Below are positions 42,807 to 51,180 of a stretch of DNA of 56,575 bases, one piece after another. The position numbers and the translations under genes were made by a program. Origin of the DNA: an uncultured Bacteroidales bacterium. GTDB lineage: Bacteria > Bacteroidota > Bacteroidia > Bacteroidales > FEN-979. The notes below the pieces were generated by a model that saw nothing but the letters and a program-made list of their open reading frames with translations, did not search any database and was not told the DNA's origin. The stretch is taken from assembly GCA_903929315.1 (NCBI GenBank), contig CAIYUC010000178.1, positions 1 through 56,575 of the forward strand, given 5' to 3'. Within the stretch, counting starts at the first letter, position 1, and the number at the start of each line of letters is the position of its first letter.

Positions 42807-42843
42807 GCAGCAAATCTACACACAAAAACAGCTTGAAAAGATG

Positions 42844-43737
42844 TCAGAATAAATCTTTCTTCCTTGCAAATTTGATCTTGATCAATTGGCTCACTGCATA
42901 CAGATAATGGGCCCACACTCCGGTAAGCATAATGATAAGCGTTACGATCATCCAGATCGGAGCTATTGGAGTCCATAATTCTCTCGTTGGTTTTTCCGCA
43001 AGGTAATATTGTTTTGGAATTCCCCATGTAATGGAAGATTGACCCTGCACATTCCCAAAGGTATCGTTCTCTTCGATCTTTGCAATGACCGTTATATTTC
43101 CCAATGAGTCCCCGATCAAATTTTCGGGACAATCGATACGTCCTTCGCCATTGTCGTCAAGGGCAATTTCTCCTATTTTAAGGAGATTGAACAACCGGGG
43201 AATATAAACAATGACCTTTTCTTTTGTAACAGGTTTTATTTCGCCAGTGCTCTCAAACTGGTTCGCATTTACTTTGATAAACCTTAAAGAGTCTTCTTTC
43301 GAAAAATTGACGGTGATCTTAGCAAGCTTTGCAGTGATACTTTCAGCTGATGAAAGATATTTTCCTTTCCTGTTAAATTTTACCAAATAAACGGTCTTTC
43401 CATCTTTATCGCAGGGCAATCCGGATTTGACATGCACTTTGAGTACTGCATTGCCCTGATCATCTGTTTTTGTTTCTCCCAGCAGTTTGATTTCTTTACC
43501 GGCAGTTGCTGTAAATTCGATCTCCGCATTCTGAAGGGCAAATGGTCCCTGGTCTCTGCTAACAAACAGATTGGCAGTAAGAACGACCGTATCGTTGGAA
43601 GTGTTCAGGTAAAGCAAAGAGATTTTGGTATTAATATCTGCCAGTGAATCCTTTTGTTCCTGCGAAAAAACCTTTATCTGAAAACAATCCAGGATGACTA
43701 AAAGGAGGAAACAAGAAACTTTTTGAAAACCTTTCAT
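42844..43737 (-). CDS. Membrane-anchored periplasmic protein of the cytochrome cluster
   Basis: 297 residues with a signal peptide (FLLLVILDCFQIKVFSQ). Residues ~30-250 look like two or three Ig-like beta sandwiches (VVLTANLFVSRDQGPFALQN, GEIALDDNGEGRIDCPENL). A C-terminal TM (IWMIVTLIIMLTGVWAHYLYAVSQLI, ~262-287) leaves a short basic tail (KFARKKDLF). No heme or Fe-S motif is present. Placed last in the redox unit after the NrfD-like gene, it may be a scaffold or assembly subunit of the complex. The family is not recognised. Confidence 0.7.
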   Translation of the reverse strand: MKGFQKVSCFLLLVILDCFQIKVFSQEQKDSLADINTKISLLYLNTSNDTVVLTANLFVSRDQGPFALQNAEIEFTATAGKEIKLLGETKTDDQGNAVLKVHVKSGLPCDKDGKTVYLVKFNRKGKYLSSAESITAKLAKITVNFSKEDSLRFIKVNANQFESTGEIKPVTKEKVIVYIPRLFNLLKIGEIALDDNGEGRIDCPENLIGDSLGNITVIAKIEENDTFGNVQGQSSITWGIPKQYYLAEKPTRELWTPIAPIWMIVTLIIMLTGVWAHYLYAVSQLIKIKFARKKDLF

Positions 43738-43774
43738 AGAATATGATTGAATCCCTGAATATGAAAAATAATTT

Positions 43775-45121
43775 TTATAATAATGATTCTTCTGTTAAAA
43801 ACGGTCCTTCAGTCTTATCCGTGCCAGGAACATCTGCCATTTCAGACACGTTCATGACCGGGATGAATTTAGAAGCTAAGGTATAAAGAAGGCAGAATAA
43901 AGCTACTCCAGCCGCTGTCAGGGAATACTCCACCCAGGTTGCTGAATAATTGAGCCATTCAGGACGTGAATCCTGGATTGGGAGATAAGGTGATTCTAAT
44001 GTCGGGATGACGATCAGGTAACGGTTAAACCAAAGCGCCACGATCACGATCAAGGCTGAAATTGTGATGCTCGTAATGGACCTTAATTTTGGGATACCCA
44101 CCACGATCAACGGAATCAAAACACCAATATAGTTGGAAAAAATGAACGGCCAATAATATTGTGAAAAGAGGATCTTAATCAAACTTTCATCATTCTTTTC
44201 CGATCCGTACCATTTGGTCAGGTAATCGCTAAAAGTAAAGTACCCGAACAGAGCAGCCAGGACTACCATTAACACACCCATTGCAACAAAATGTTTTCTT
44301 GTGATGTACTGTTGAAGGTGATATACTTTGCGGAATACCCACATTGCAATGATAAGGACGCCGGTACCTGAATAGATGGCGGCAATAACGAAATAAGGCC
44401 CGAAAATGGTACTGTGCCAGCCGGGTTGTAAAGTGACGCTGAAGATCCATGCCAACACGGAATACACAATGATGGCTATGGCGATAACCATGGCTGCCAT
44501 AATATCTGTTGCACGTTTCAACCGTTTTTCCTGTTCAGGCGTACCTTCATAACCCAGAGCAAGAATCGAATAGATTTTTTTCCTCCACCGTGGAAGGTTC
44601 AACTCTTTAAAATCCCTCAGGTTAGCGATATCCCGGAGTGTTGAAAGATAAAGGAATATCAAACATCCAAAGATATCGGTCGATATTGCAATCACATCCC
44701 AGGTGATAGGGGATTGAATTCTGCCGAATAGTGCCAGGTAATACAACCGGTCCAACCGGCCGATACATAATAATATATAACCAGGACCAATCAGCAATGA
44801 AATAATTGCAAGGTATTCGGCAAGCCTGATAATGGGTTTTCTCCATTCCGTCCGGAACAATTGTAAAGTACCTGAGATAATAGCTCCTGCATAGCTCATC
44901 CCCATAAAAAAAATAAAATTGACAATATAGATACCCCACACTACATTATCTCTCATCCCTGTTACTATGTGACCTTTCGTTACCTGGGTAATAAAAGCAA
45001 ATATACCGAGACCGATAATGCTTAACAGAAAAAGGATCCAGGCCAATGCTGCAGGGGTTGTTCTTTCAAGATGCGGTGCAACTTCTTTTAATAGATTATC
45101 CCGGATTGTTTTATTTTCCAT
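43775..45121 (-). CDS. NrfD/PsrC-like quinone-interacting membrane subunit
   Basis: 448 residues with ten or so TMs (for example LAWILFLLSIIGLGIFAFI, VVWGIYIVNFIFFMGMSYAG, FSNYIGVLIPLIVVGIPKL). GHIVTGMRDNVVWGIYIVNFIFFMGMSYAGAIISGTLQLF.TEWRKPIIRLAE matches the ActC/PsrC branch of the NrfD family, which takes electrons from quinol or gives them to quinone without heme. It forms a membrane module with the ferredoxin gene just before it (gap of 2 bases). It lacks a Mo-enzyme partner in the window. The family call is firm, the direction of electron flow is not. Confidence 0.9.
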   Translation of the reverse strand: MENKTIRDNLLKEVAPHLERTTPAALAWILFLLSIIGLGIFAFITQVTKGHIVTGMRDNVVWGIYIVNFIFFMGMSYAGAIISGTLQLFRTEWRKPIIRLAEYLAIISLLIGPGYILLCIGRLDRLYYLALFGRIQSPITWDVIAISTDIFGCLIFLYLSTLRDIANLRDFKELNLPRWRKKIYSILALGYEGTPEQEKRLKRATDIMAAMVIAIAIIVYSVLAWIFSVTLQPGWHSTIFGPYFVIAAIYSGTGVLIIAMWVFRKVYHLQQYITRKHFVAMGVLMVVLAALFGYFTFSDYLTKWYGSEKNDESLIKILFSQYYWPFIFSNYIGVLIPLIVVGIPKLRSITSITISALIVIVALWFNRYLIVIPTLESPYLPIQDSRPEWLNYSATWVEYSLTAAGVALFCLLYTLASKFIPVMNVSEMADVPGTDKTEGPFLTEESLL

Positions 45122-45123
45122 TG

Positions 45124-46086
45124 TTATAATTTATGGGTTTTACTATATGGCGTATTTTCGTACCTGTTCTTTACGTTTTTATCGAGGCCATTGAATCCTT
45201 TGTCAACAGGGAACTGACGTTCAACAGGTGGGAGATAATAAACACTGGGGCGGGTCCCCAGCGTTTCCAGGTACCTGTATCCGGCACGGTCACGGATCAA
45301 TTCGCTAAACCTAAGGGTTTCTGCACCATTGGTGACAGAATCTTCGTCAATGTCCCCAAAATAAATGACCCCCATCGGGCAATTTTGTGCACAATAAGGC
45401 AACTTGCCAATGCGGACAAGATCGGGACAAAAGTCGCATTTGGATACAGTTCCTTCTTTCCCGGGACTACTTGCTTCCGGAGAATAAGGCTGTTTGTCCC
45501 CTTCAAATTCAGGATACTTCTTCCATGCAAAAACACGCGTTGAATAGGGACAACCGGTCATACAAAACTTGCAACCAATGCACCGTTCATTGTCGATCAG
45601 CACAATACCATCGCTTCTTTTATAGGTAGCTCCGACGGGACAAACGCTGACACAAAGAGGATTATCACAATGGAAACAAGGTTTAGGGAACCAATATGGA
45701 GCTGATTTCTCCGAATCCTGTAAAAGGTAAACTTTCATGAATTCCTGACTTTTTGGAAGGAAGTGACCCTTCTGGCAGGATTCAACGCATTTCCGTGCAT
45801 TTTTACATTTTGCAAGGTCAATCACCATAACGAACTTCCGGCCGGGAATACCTTTGTGGGATTCCTTGATGGAGACCCGGGGTGTATGGATATGTGCTTT
45901 ATCAACCTCAATAATTTCACCATGCGTAGTAAGAGCTTTGACCTTCTCGCCTGATTCAAGCCTGGATTTGTCGATATAAGCCGCAATTAGTTTGCTACCT
46001 GTAACGACACCGACACCGGCGATCAAACTTTTTTTCAAAAACTCCCGGCGGGATTTCTTTTGCTTGTCTTTGTCCTTTTCTTCCAC
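45124..46086 (-). CDS. Tat-exported 4Fe-4S ferredoxin subunit
   Basis: 320 residues. A twin-arginine signal (KKSRREFLKKSLIAGVGVVTG) points to folded export. Four Cys-rich groups bind up to four [4Fe-4S] clusters: CKNARKCVESCQKG, CFHCDNPLCVSVCPVGA, CIGCKFCMTGCPYS and CDFCPDLVRIGKLPYCAQNCP. The order is that of the electron-transfer subunits of the PsrB/NrfC/HybA group. It works with the NrfD-like subunit next to it to move electrons between quinone and the periplasmic cytochromes. Confidence 0.93.
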   Translation of the reverse strand: MEEKDKDKQKKSRREFLKKSLIAGVGVVTGSKLIAAYIDKSRLESGEKVKALTTHGEIIEVDKAHIHTPRVSIKESHKGIPGRKFVMVIDLAKCKNARKCVESCQKGHFLPKSQEFMKVYLLQDSEKSAPYWFPKPCFHCDNPLCVSVCPVGATYKRSDGIVLIDNERCIGCKFCMTGCPYSTRVFAWKKYPEFEGDKQPYSPEASSPGKEGTVSKCDFCPDLVRIGKLPYCAQNCPMGVIYFGDIDEDSVTNGAETLRFSELIRDRAGYRYLETLGTRPSVYYLPPVERQFPVDKGFNGLDKNVKNRYENTPYSKTHKL

Positions 46087-46131
46087 TTTTACAACATTGA
46101 ATTAGTTTGATAGGTAATGTACTTTAGATAA

Positions 46132-46755
46132 TTAATGAACTTCATGATAGCCATTGATCATACCTTTGAAGTTACTTAAGGGAGTCTTACCAATGGTACA
46201 GAAATAGATATGTATGAACATAAAAACGGATATTAAAAAGCCAATGAATATGTGAAAAAGATCGGTCAGATGAAGTCCGCTTACACCTAAAAATTTCACA
46301 GGGATAAAAACGTCCGGGTACATCATGGACCAGCCTGTAATAATAATCAGGGGTACCAGGATGTACATGATTCCGATATAAGAAAACTGTTGTAAAGGAT
46401 TGAATTTTATCTCCATACTGACAGGGAAGGGAACAGGATCATTTCTGAAAATCCCTCTGGTATAATATGTAAACTGGGATTTAAGTCTTGAATACAAACC
46501 AGGGAAGGCCATCTTATAATATTTTCCGTTCCCGGAAAGAAGATTTCCCACAAAAAAAATGAAATAACTGACTGTCAGAAGGATTCCGAAAATATTATGG
46601 ATGGTTACTGCAACATCAAACCGGATCATAGGATATTTTGGATTAGAAAATTGCATGCTAATACCAGTAATGATCAACAAAAGACAAAAAGCAGCATTAC
46701 AAAGATGCCAGATCCTGATATAAATTGGGTATAAATAAATTTTTTCTTCAGCCAT
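46132..46755 (-). CDS. Membrane b-type cytochrome (cytochrome b561/FdhC-like)
   Basis: 207 residues with four TMs (LWHLCNAAFCLLLIITGISMQF region, IHNIFGILLTVSYFIFFVGNLL, FSYIGIMYILVPLIIITGWSM, LFHIFIGFLISVFMFIHIYF). His residues in IRIWHLC, VTIHNIFG, LTDLFHIFIGF and FMFIHIYF are placed to bind two b hemes, as in the cytochrome b of Ni-Fe hydrogenase and thiosulfate reductase. It should pass electrons between quinone and the periplasmic heptaheme cytochrome encoded just before it (gap 11 bases). Confidence 0.88.
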   Translation of the reverse strand: MAEEKIYLYPIYIRIWHLCNAAFCLLLIITGISMQFSNPKYPMIRFDVAVTIHNIFGILLTVSYFIFFVGNLLSGNGKYYKMAFPGLYSRLKSQFTYYTRGIFRNDPVPFPVSMEIKFNPLQQFSYIGIMYILVPLIIITGWSMMYPDVFIPVKFLGVSGLHLTDLFHIFIGFLISVFMFIHIYFCTIGKTPLSNFKGMINGYHEVH

Positions 46756-46766
46756 ATTTCTACCGG

Positions 46767-47792
46767 TTATTTTATCATCCTCAGGAATGCGTGTACCAGG
46801 ATTCCGATTACAACAGATATAACAATGATTATACTCAGAACATTCAGATAATAATTCCTGTTGGCTCCGATCACATATTTATCATTGACGATGGAACCCT
46901 TGATAAAACCCCTGGTGCTACGGATTTCTTTCACTTCATAACGGTATAGAGTCGCCAGCAGGATGGAGTTTGTTGAATGACATTCCTGACATTTCTTAAC
47001 GGCCTGTTGTTTTGGTAAAATCTCGTGTGCGACGAGGGTGCTATCCTTAGTTGATTTTTTTGTATGGCATTCAATGCACCGAACCGATATAAAATGCAGT
47101 TTTTGATTCGGCAGCCAGTCATGTTTTGTGATCAGGTTCGGGTTTTCTTTATCCGTTAACAATTGGTAATTTAAACTGTCAGCATGGCAATTAAGGCAAA
47201 TCGCATTGTCATAAGAAATCGTGTGCTTTATATTTTCACTTGGACGAGCGGTGATCTTATAAAAATGTCCATTATGACATTTCCAGCAGGTAAAATTTCC
47301 ACCCAGTCTTTTTACATGGACACTTCCATTAAATTCCGCCTCAATATTTTCGAAATGGTATTTGGCGTATTTGGGATCACCTCCGTGACAGTCAAGGCAA
47401 TTAGGCATAGCCTGCATCATCAGGTTCCCGGCATGGGGAAATGTCATGTAATCTTCCGAATGACAGTCGATGCATTTGAATTCACGGTGATTGGATACAT
47501 AAAAGAGGTCTCGCCGGATGATAAGTTCTGAATACATTTTCTTTGTCATGGTCTTTCCGGATTCCTTGTTTTCGACATAGAATTTTGACTGACCGTGACA
47601 TTTCAGGCAAGTTTCATTTTCTGCAGCATGTTTAATGGTCGAGTAGAATGATGTATCCTTATTTTCTCTGGAAGGAGCAACCGATTCTGTTACTTTGACA
47701 TTGGTTGATTTGGCTAAAATAAAAATAATAGCGGAACATAGAATTATAATAAGTATGATCAGAAAGGGATTGACTTTTAATTTAATCTTCAT
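46767..47792 (-). CDS. Heptaheme membrane-anchored cytochrome c
   Basis: 341 residues with seven CxxCH motifs: CLKCH, CIDCH, CLDCH, CWKCH, CLNCH, CIECH and CQECH. It has an N-terminal TM (PFLIILIIILCSAIIFIL) and a C-terminal TM (LNVLSIIIVISVVIGILVHAFL), so the heme domain faces the periplasm with both ends fixed in the membrane. This is a quinol-linked multiheme type; it probably takes electrons from the b cytochrome and passes them on. The C-terminal anchor near a b cytochrome recalls the NrfH/NapC role, though the architecture differs. Confidence 0.88.
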   Translation of the reverse strand: MKIKLKVNPFLIILIIILCSAIIFILAKSTNVKVTESVAPSRENKDTSFYSTIKHAAENETCLKCHGQSKFYVENKESGKTMTKKMYSELIIRRDLFYVSNHREFKCIDCHSEDYMTFPHAGNLMMQAMPNCLDCHGGDPKYAKYHFENIEAEFNGSVHVKRLGGNFTCWKCHNGHFYKITARPSENIKHTISYDNAICLNCHADSLNYQLLTDKENPNLITKHDWLPNQKLHFISVRCIECHTKKSTKDSTLVAHEILPKQQAVKKCQECHSTNSILLATLYRYEVKEIRSTRGFIKGSIVNDKYVIGANRNYYLNVLSIIIVISVVIGILVHAFLRMIK

Positions 47793-47828
47793 ACGATCCG
47801 GTCGTAGTTGATTTATGGAAAAAGAAAA

Positions 47829-47859
47829 TGGGTGTTTATTTGATAATCATAAACACCCA
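47829..47859 (-). terminator. Hairpin terminator inside the redox gene set
   Basis: TGGGTGTTTAT (47829-47839) and ATAAACACCCA (47849-47859) form a perfect 11-bp stem with a 9-base loop. On the minus strand a T-rich tail follows. It lies between the monoheme and heptaheme genes and would reduce or stop read-through from the upstream genes, so the cluster may have two transcription units. Confidence 0.75.
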
Positions 47860-47881
47860 ATTTCATCAGGATTGGTTCATT

Positions 47882-48310
47882 TTACTTTTTGAAGGTACGC
47901 ATATAAGCGACAAGGTCCCAACGGTCTTTTGCATCAGGAATCTTCTTATCATAATTTGGCATTTCGTCTCTTCCGACGGAAGTCCTATGGAAGATTTCAC
48001 CATCGGTGAATGCCTGGAAGTCCTTGGAGCTAAAATCGCCCGGGTTTGTTTTCAGGGAAGCAGCTTTGGGTCCATCTCCCAGACCTTTGCTTCCATGGCA
48101 GGATTTGCAATGTTTTGCCCAGAGGTCTTTACCATTGCTTATGGCAGCCTGGTCACCTGCTTTAACAGGGCTCTTAATGGCCTTATCTTTATCGGGTACG
48201 GGCCAGGGCTTAGCTTTTGCCTGTTGGGCAGAAGCGTTGTTTCCCAACGTTAATACTACGGCAATTGCTGCAGTAATAACGAAAATGACAGCTTTTTTTG
48301 TTGTTTTCAT
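47882..48310 (-). CDS. Monoheme cytochrome c
   Basis: 142 residues with a signal peptide (KKAVIFVITAAIAVVLTLGNNASAQ). One CKSCH heme motif sits at ~68-72 and an axial Met is offered by GRDEMPNYDKKI. The core ISNGKDLWAKHCKSCHGSKGLGDGPKA is a class I cytochrome c. It is a soluble or loosely bound periplasmic carrier between the quinol-linked heptaheme protein and the outer-membrane parts of the cluster. Confidence 0.9.
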   Translation of the reverse strand: MKTTKKAVIFVITAAIAVVLTLGNNASAQQAKAKPWPVPDKDKAIKSPVKAGDQAAISNGKDLWAKHCKSCHGSKGLGDGPKAASLKTNPGDFSSKDFQAFTDGEIFHRTSVGRDEMPNYDKKIPDAKDRWDLVAYMRTFKK

Positions 48311-48355
48311 TTGTACATTATTTATAGTGGTTAAACATGTGTTACTCGTTGAAAA

Positions 48356-49258
48356 TTAAAAGCTCCACAACCGGGTTATATTGAATCCAAAAAGGATCCC
48401 TCCATTATAGGGATTGTTGTTATTATACATAACAGTTTCCTGTGGAACAAGTCCCTGGGCAGAGGTAATAAATATCTGGAAACAATGTGTGCTGGTTGAA
48501 ATTTCCACACCCAGTCCGAAATTCGGCCATGGAGTTGTGTTAAGATAAGTGAGTACCGGCTGAGAGTAACTTAAAATAATGGATGTCTGAGGTGTGACCT
48601 TAAGCCTTCCTATTCCGGAAATATTAATGTTATCATTCTTGAAGGAAGTGTTGTCATGGGTGTCCTTCATTGTAGAGTCGACGATGTTATAATGCACATA
48701 GGCTAACCCCAACTGTAATGAAATACGTTTACCAAACCTTCTGGCGAACATGATCTCATGGAAATAAGAAAACCTGTCAGTGGCTGTAAAATCTTTCCCA
48801 AAGGTCGATTTATTGGTACAATTGATATCAAAGTTCATATAATACGCGATAGTCAGTGGAAAGCCACCGTCCCGTTGCCGTGCAAAAGTGTATTTTAAGT
48901 CAAAGTTTTGAATTCTCTTGTTTTTCGTGGTTCCGATCCCAACCAGAAGATGATTTGTGATGCTGAAATTCAGTCCGAGATGGATATTGGAAGCGCCCCA
49001 GAGTCCTCCAAGGTCGGTCCACCCATTCTGAATGGTCCCAAAATCATGCTGAATGACGAATTCAAGACTTTTAGCGTGCGGAATTGTGACTGTTTGATCA
49101 GCAATGAAATAACCACTTTCAAAAGCTGGTTTGACCAGGTGTTTTCTTTCTTTCTTCCCGGAAATGGAATCCTGACCCATTGTTATACCAATGCATGTAA
49201 TTGTGAATAACAAGCTGAGGAGAACATTTTTTGTGATCTTTATGGTAGATTTATGCAT
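48356..49258 (-). CDS. Outer-membrane beta-barrel protein, DUF5777-like
   Basis: 300 residues with a signal peptide (NVLLSLLFTITCIGITMG). The barrel strands alternate small and aromatic residues and end in TRLWSF, with a C-terminal Phe as in many outer-membrane proteins. SLEFVIQHDFGTIQNGWTDLGGLWGASNIHLGLNFSITNHLLVGIG is typical of the DUF5777 group, which in Bacteroidota is often found beside cytochromes. It may be a porin for the redox path, but no contact is proven. Confidence 0.8.
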   Translation of the reverse strand: MHKSTIKITKNVLLSLLFTITCIGITMGQDSISGKKERKHLVKPAFESGYFIADQTVTIPHAKSLEFVIQHDFGTIQNGWTDLGGLWGASNIHLGLNFSITNHLLVGIGTTKNKRIQNFDLKYTFARQRDGGFPLTIAYYMNFDINCTNKSTFGKDFTATDRFSYFHEIMFARRFGKRISLQLGLAYVHYNIVDSTMKDTHDNTSFKNDNINISGIGRLKVTPQTSIILSYSQPVLTYLNTTPWPNFGLGVEISTSTHCFQIFITSAQGLVPQETVMYNNNNPYNGGILFGFNITRLWSF

Positions 49259-49284
49259 ATCCTTAAAAATTAAAGAGTGAATAT

Positions 49285-49662
49285 TTAATCGTTTTTAGCT
49301 CCCTGCTTGATCCAGTTCAGGATAACCTGTTGATCTGAAAAATTTGGCAAATGCGAATTCATGGCTCCGCTGGAAATAACAACGGTATATATCGGACTTT
49401 GCTGAGGGGTCCCTGTATTTACATAACCGCCTGAGATGAGACTGTTATAAGCATTACCGGCGCTAAGGTCAGGTGGGATACCACCCGTAACATGACAACC
49501 GCTTAGAGCACAATTACTTGTAAACAAGGTCAGAACATCTTTCGAAAAACTTACAGGCCCGGTTGATGCTGAAGGATATACTATTGTTTTGGAGGTACAG
49601 GCCGAGAGGAAGACCAATCCCAAAAGAACCGATCCTATTTTTTTCAGTTTATTGTTTTGCAT
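49285..49662 (-). CDS. Lipoprotein with a CX4CH heme-type motif
   Basis: 125 residues. The signal ends in the lipobox FLSAC. One heme-type motif, CALSGCH, has four residues between the two Cys in place of the usual two. The rest (GGIPPDLSAGNAYNSLISGGYVNTG..PQQSPIYTVV, SDQQVILNWIKQGAKND) looks like small planctomycete-type cytochrome domains. It would be a lipid-anchored heme protein near the hexaheme lipoprotein. Confidence 0.75.
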   Translation of the reverse strand: MQNNKLKKIGSVLLGLVFLSACTSKTIVYPSASTGPVSFSKDVLTLFTSNCALSGCHVTGGIPPDLSAGNAYNSLISGGYVNTGTPQQSPIYTVVISSGAMNSHLPNFSDQQVILNWIKQGAKND

Positions 49663-49776
49663 AATGCGGAAATTTAATTTTGAAAGATAAGATAAATTAT
49701 TTTGCTGGCAATTATTTGTTGAAAAAAACTATTCAACTACTTTTTATACGTTCCTGGGGTATGATTAAGAAATTGT

Positions 49777-49811
49777 AAAAAAAGGCTTCAGGTTCACTGA
49801 AGCCTTTTTTT
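49777..49811. terminator. Strong bidirectional terminator
   Basis: GGCTTCAG (49784-49791) pairs with CTGAAGCC (49797-49804) over a 5-base loop, flanked by seven A on the left and seven T on the right. It lies just downstream of the hexaheme lipoprotein gene (minus strand) and would limit read-through to the small lipoprotein. Confidence 0.85.
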
Positions 49812-49824
49812 ACAAGAGTAATAA

Positions 49825-50889
49825 TTAAAGGCCTTTGCCAGAAAAACCATTAATACTGGCATTTAGTAAGTCGTGAGTATATTGATAATTGTGTACTCCC
49901 ATACTGCGATCCGCATCAATCAGGAAATAATTCCAGATAATTGCCAATTGCCGTTCAGTAAATTTCCTTGTTTTTTTACCTTTCATGTTTATTACATCAT
50001 TAACGGTATCGATTATGGTGGCAGTGGCCAATGCTACTTTTAACTGCTGATACATCCCCTTAATTTCAGTCTGTTTTGAATCAATATCAAAGGAAGTCGG
50101 ATTGTTCGTGTGGCAGTCAGCGCTCTGGCAGACTTTTACATTGTCACCGGTTTCACTACTCGTTACCCATAAGCTATGTCCGCCAACCACATTACCCTGG
50201 GCGTAACCGCCATGGCATGTCATGCAGGCAGCTTTATCCCTGTGAGGAGAGTTGCCATACGGAGCACCAGCGATAACGAACGCACCTTTACCACCCAATA
50301 TTAATGATTGTGGTCCATGATGGGGTCCCCAACGGTTACTGGTAATGGTTAATGAGTCTGTCCCATCAGGATTGGTCACCCATGGACTGGCAGGTCTGGC
50401 CTGGTGACATCTTCCGCAAAGATTTGCGGTGCCCTTCAACACACCATCTCCGCCTTGCAGATCCATCGTGATCGTGTGATCCATCCTTAAAGTATAAGAA
50501 GCTGTCGTCCTAATAGCCCAGTCAGTGGAAGTATATGTTTCATGTATCTGATGGCAGGTCCGGCAATTAATTGGAGCTGCATCCGTAATACCAACAGCCG
50601 TAGTATCAGCACCAGTTTTAAGACATTCCTCGAAGCCCTGGCTTGAATGGCAGGGTGCGCATGCATTACGGGTAGCTTCCGTTAAAGTACTGCCGGATGC
50701 ATGTTTTGAAGCATCATATTGGAAAATCTTAGCAACAACAGCATCATCAAAGGTGTGACACTGATTACATGTAGCGTTTTGATCCTTACCTGCCGGCCCC
50801 GTATCCCCCTTTTTTGTGCAGCTTGCCAGGAAATTACTCATAGCGATCATCATCCCCATGGCAAATAATAAAAGCATAAACTTTTTCAT
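49825..50889 (-). CDS. Hexaheme lipoprotein cytochrome c
   Basis: 354 residues. The signal ends in the lipobox LASC (residue ~24), so the protein is lipid-anchored. Heme motifs in order: CNQCH, CAPCH, CRTCH, CGRCH, CMTCH and CQSADCH, the last with four residues between the Cys. Between the motifs are His residues that can be distal ligands (IHETYTS, RMDHTITMD, NRWGPHHGPQ). It fits an outer-membrane, perhaps surface-facing, cytochrome. First structural gene of the set, with an FNR-type site ~190 bases upstream. Confidence 0.85.
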   Translation of the reverse strand: MKKFMLLLFAMGMMIAMSNFLASCTKKGDTGPAGKDQNATCNQCHTFDDAVVAKIFQYDASKHASGSTLTEATRNACAPCHSSQGFEECLKTGADTTAVGITDAAPINCRTCHQIHETYTSTDWAIRTTASYTLRMDHTITMDLQGGDGVLKGTANLCGRCHQARPASPWVTNPDGTDSLTITSNRWGPHHGPQSLILGGKGAFVIAGAPYGNSPHRDKAACMTCHGGYAQGNVVGGHSLWVTSSETGDNVKVCQSADCHTNNPTSFDIDSKQTEIKGMYQQLKVALATATIIDTVNDVINMKGKKTRKFTERQLAIIWNYFLIDADRSMGVHNYQYTHDLLNASINGFSGKGL

Positions 50890-50970
50890 GTTATTTTTGT
50901 TTGGTTAGTAATTGCTTTATATAGGATTAGATAATATATTAACAACAGTAGTTACTTTTCTAACAAGCAA

Positions 50971-50978
50971 CAAATGTA
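50971..50978 (-). promoter_or_regulatory. -7 box for the hexaheme gene
   Basis: On the minus strand TACATTTG fits TAnnTTTG, 82 bases before the start codon of the hexaheme lipoprotein gene. The FNR-type site lies about 100 bases upstream of it. Confidence 0.45.
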
Positions 50979-51076
50979 TTTATTTATATACTCCATTTTA
51001 CAATTCCAAAAATGAGATTTAGGGTTATCTTGACTGATATTAAATACATCAAATCGAAACATCCGTCAATGAAATG

Positions 51077-51090
51077 TTGATATATATCAG
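51077..51090. promoter_or_regulatory. FNR-type binding site upstream of the cytochrome genes
   Basis: TTGATATATATCAG matches the FNR consensus TTGATN4ATCAA in nine of ten positions. It lies between the FNR-like gene and the hexaheme gene. Confidence 0.65.
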
Positions 51091-51180
51091 TTCCTATGTT
51101 AAAGAGGAGAAAAAAACAGTGAAATTTTTGAGCGACAAATGATAATACAAATACTCAGGAACCGGAAAAAGGAGGATTCA

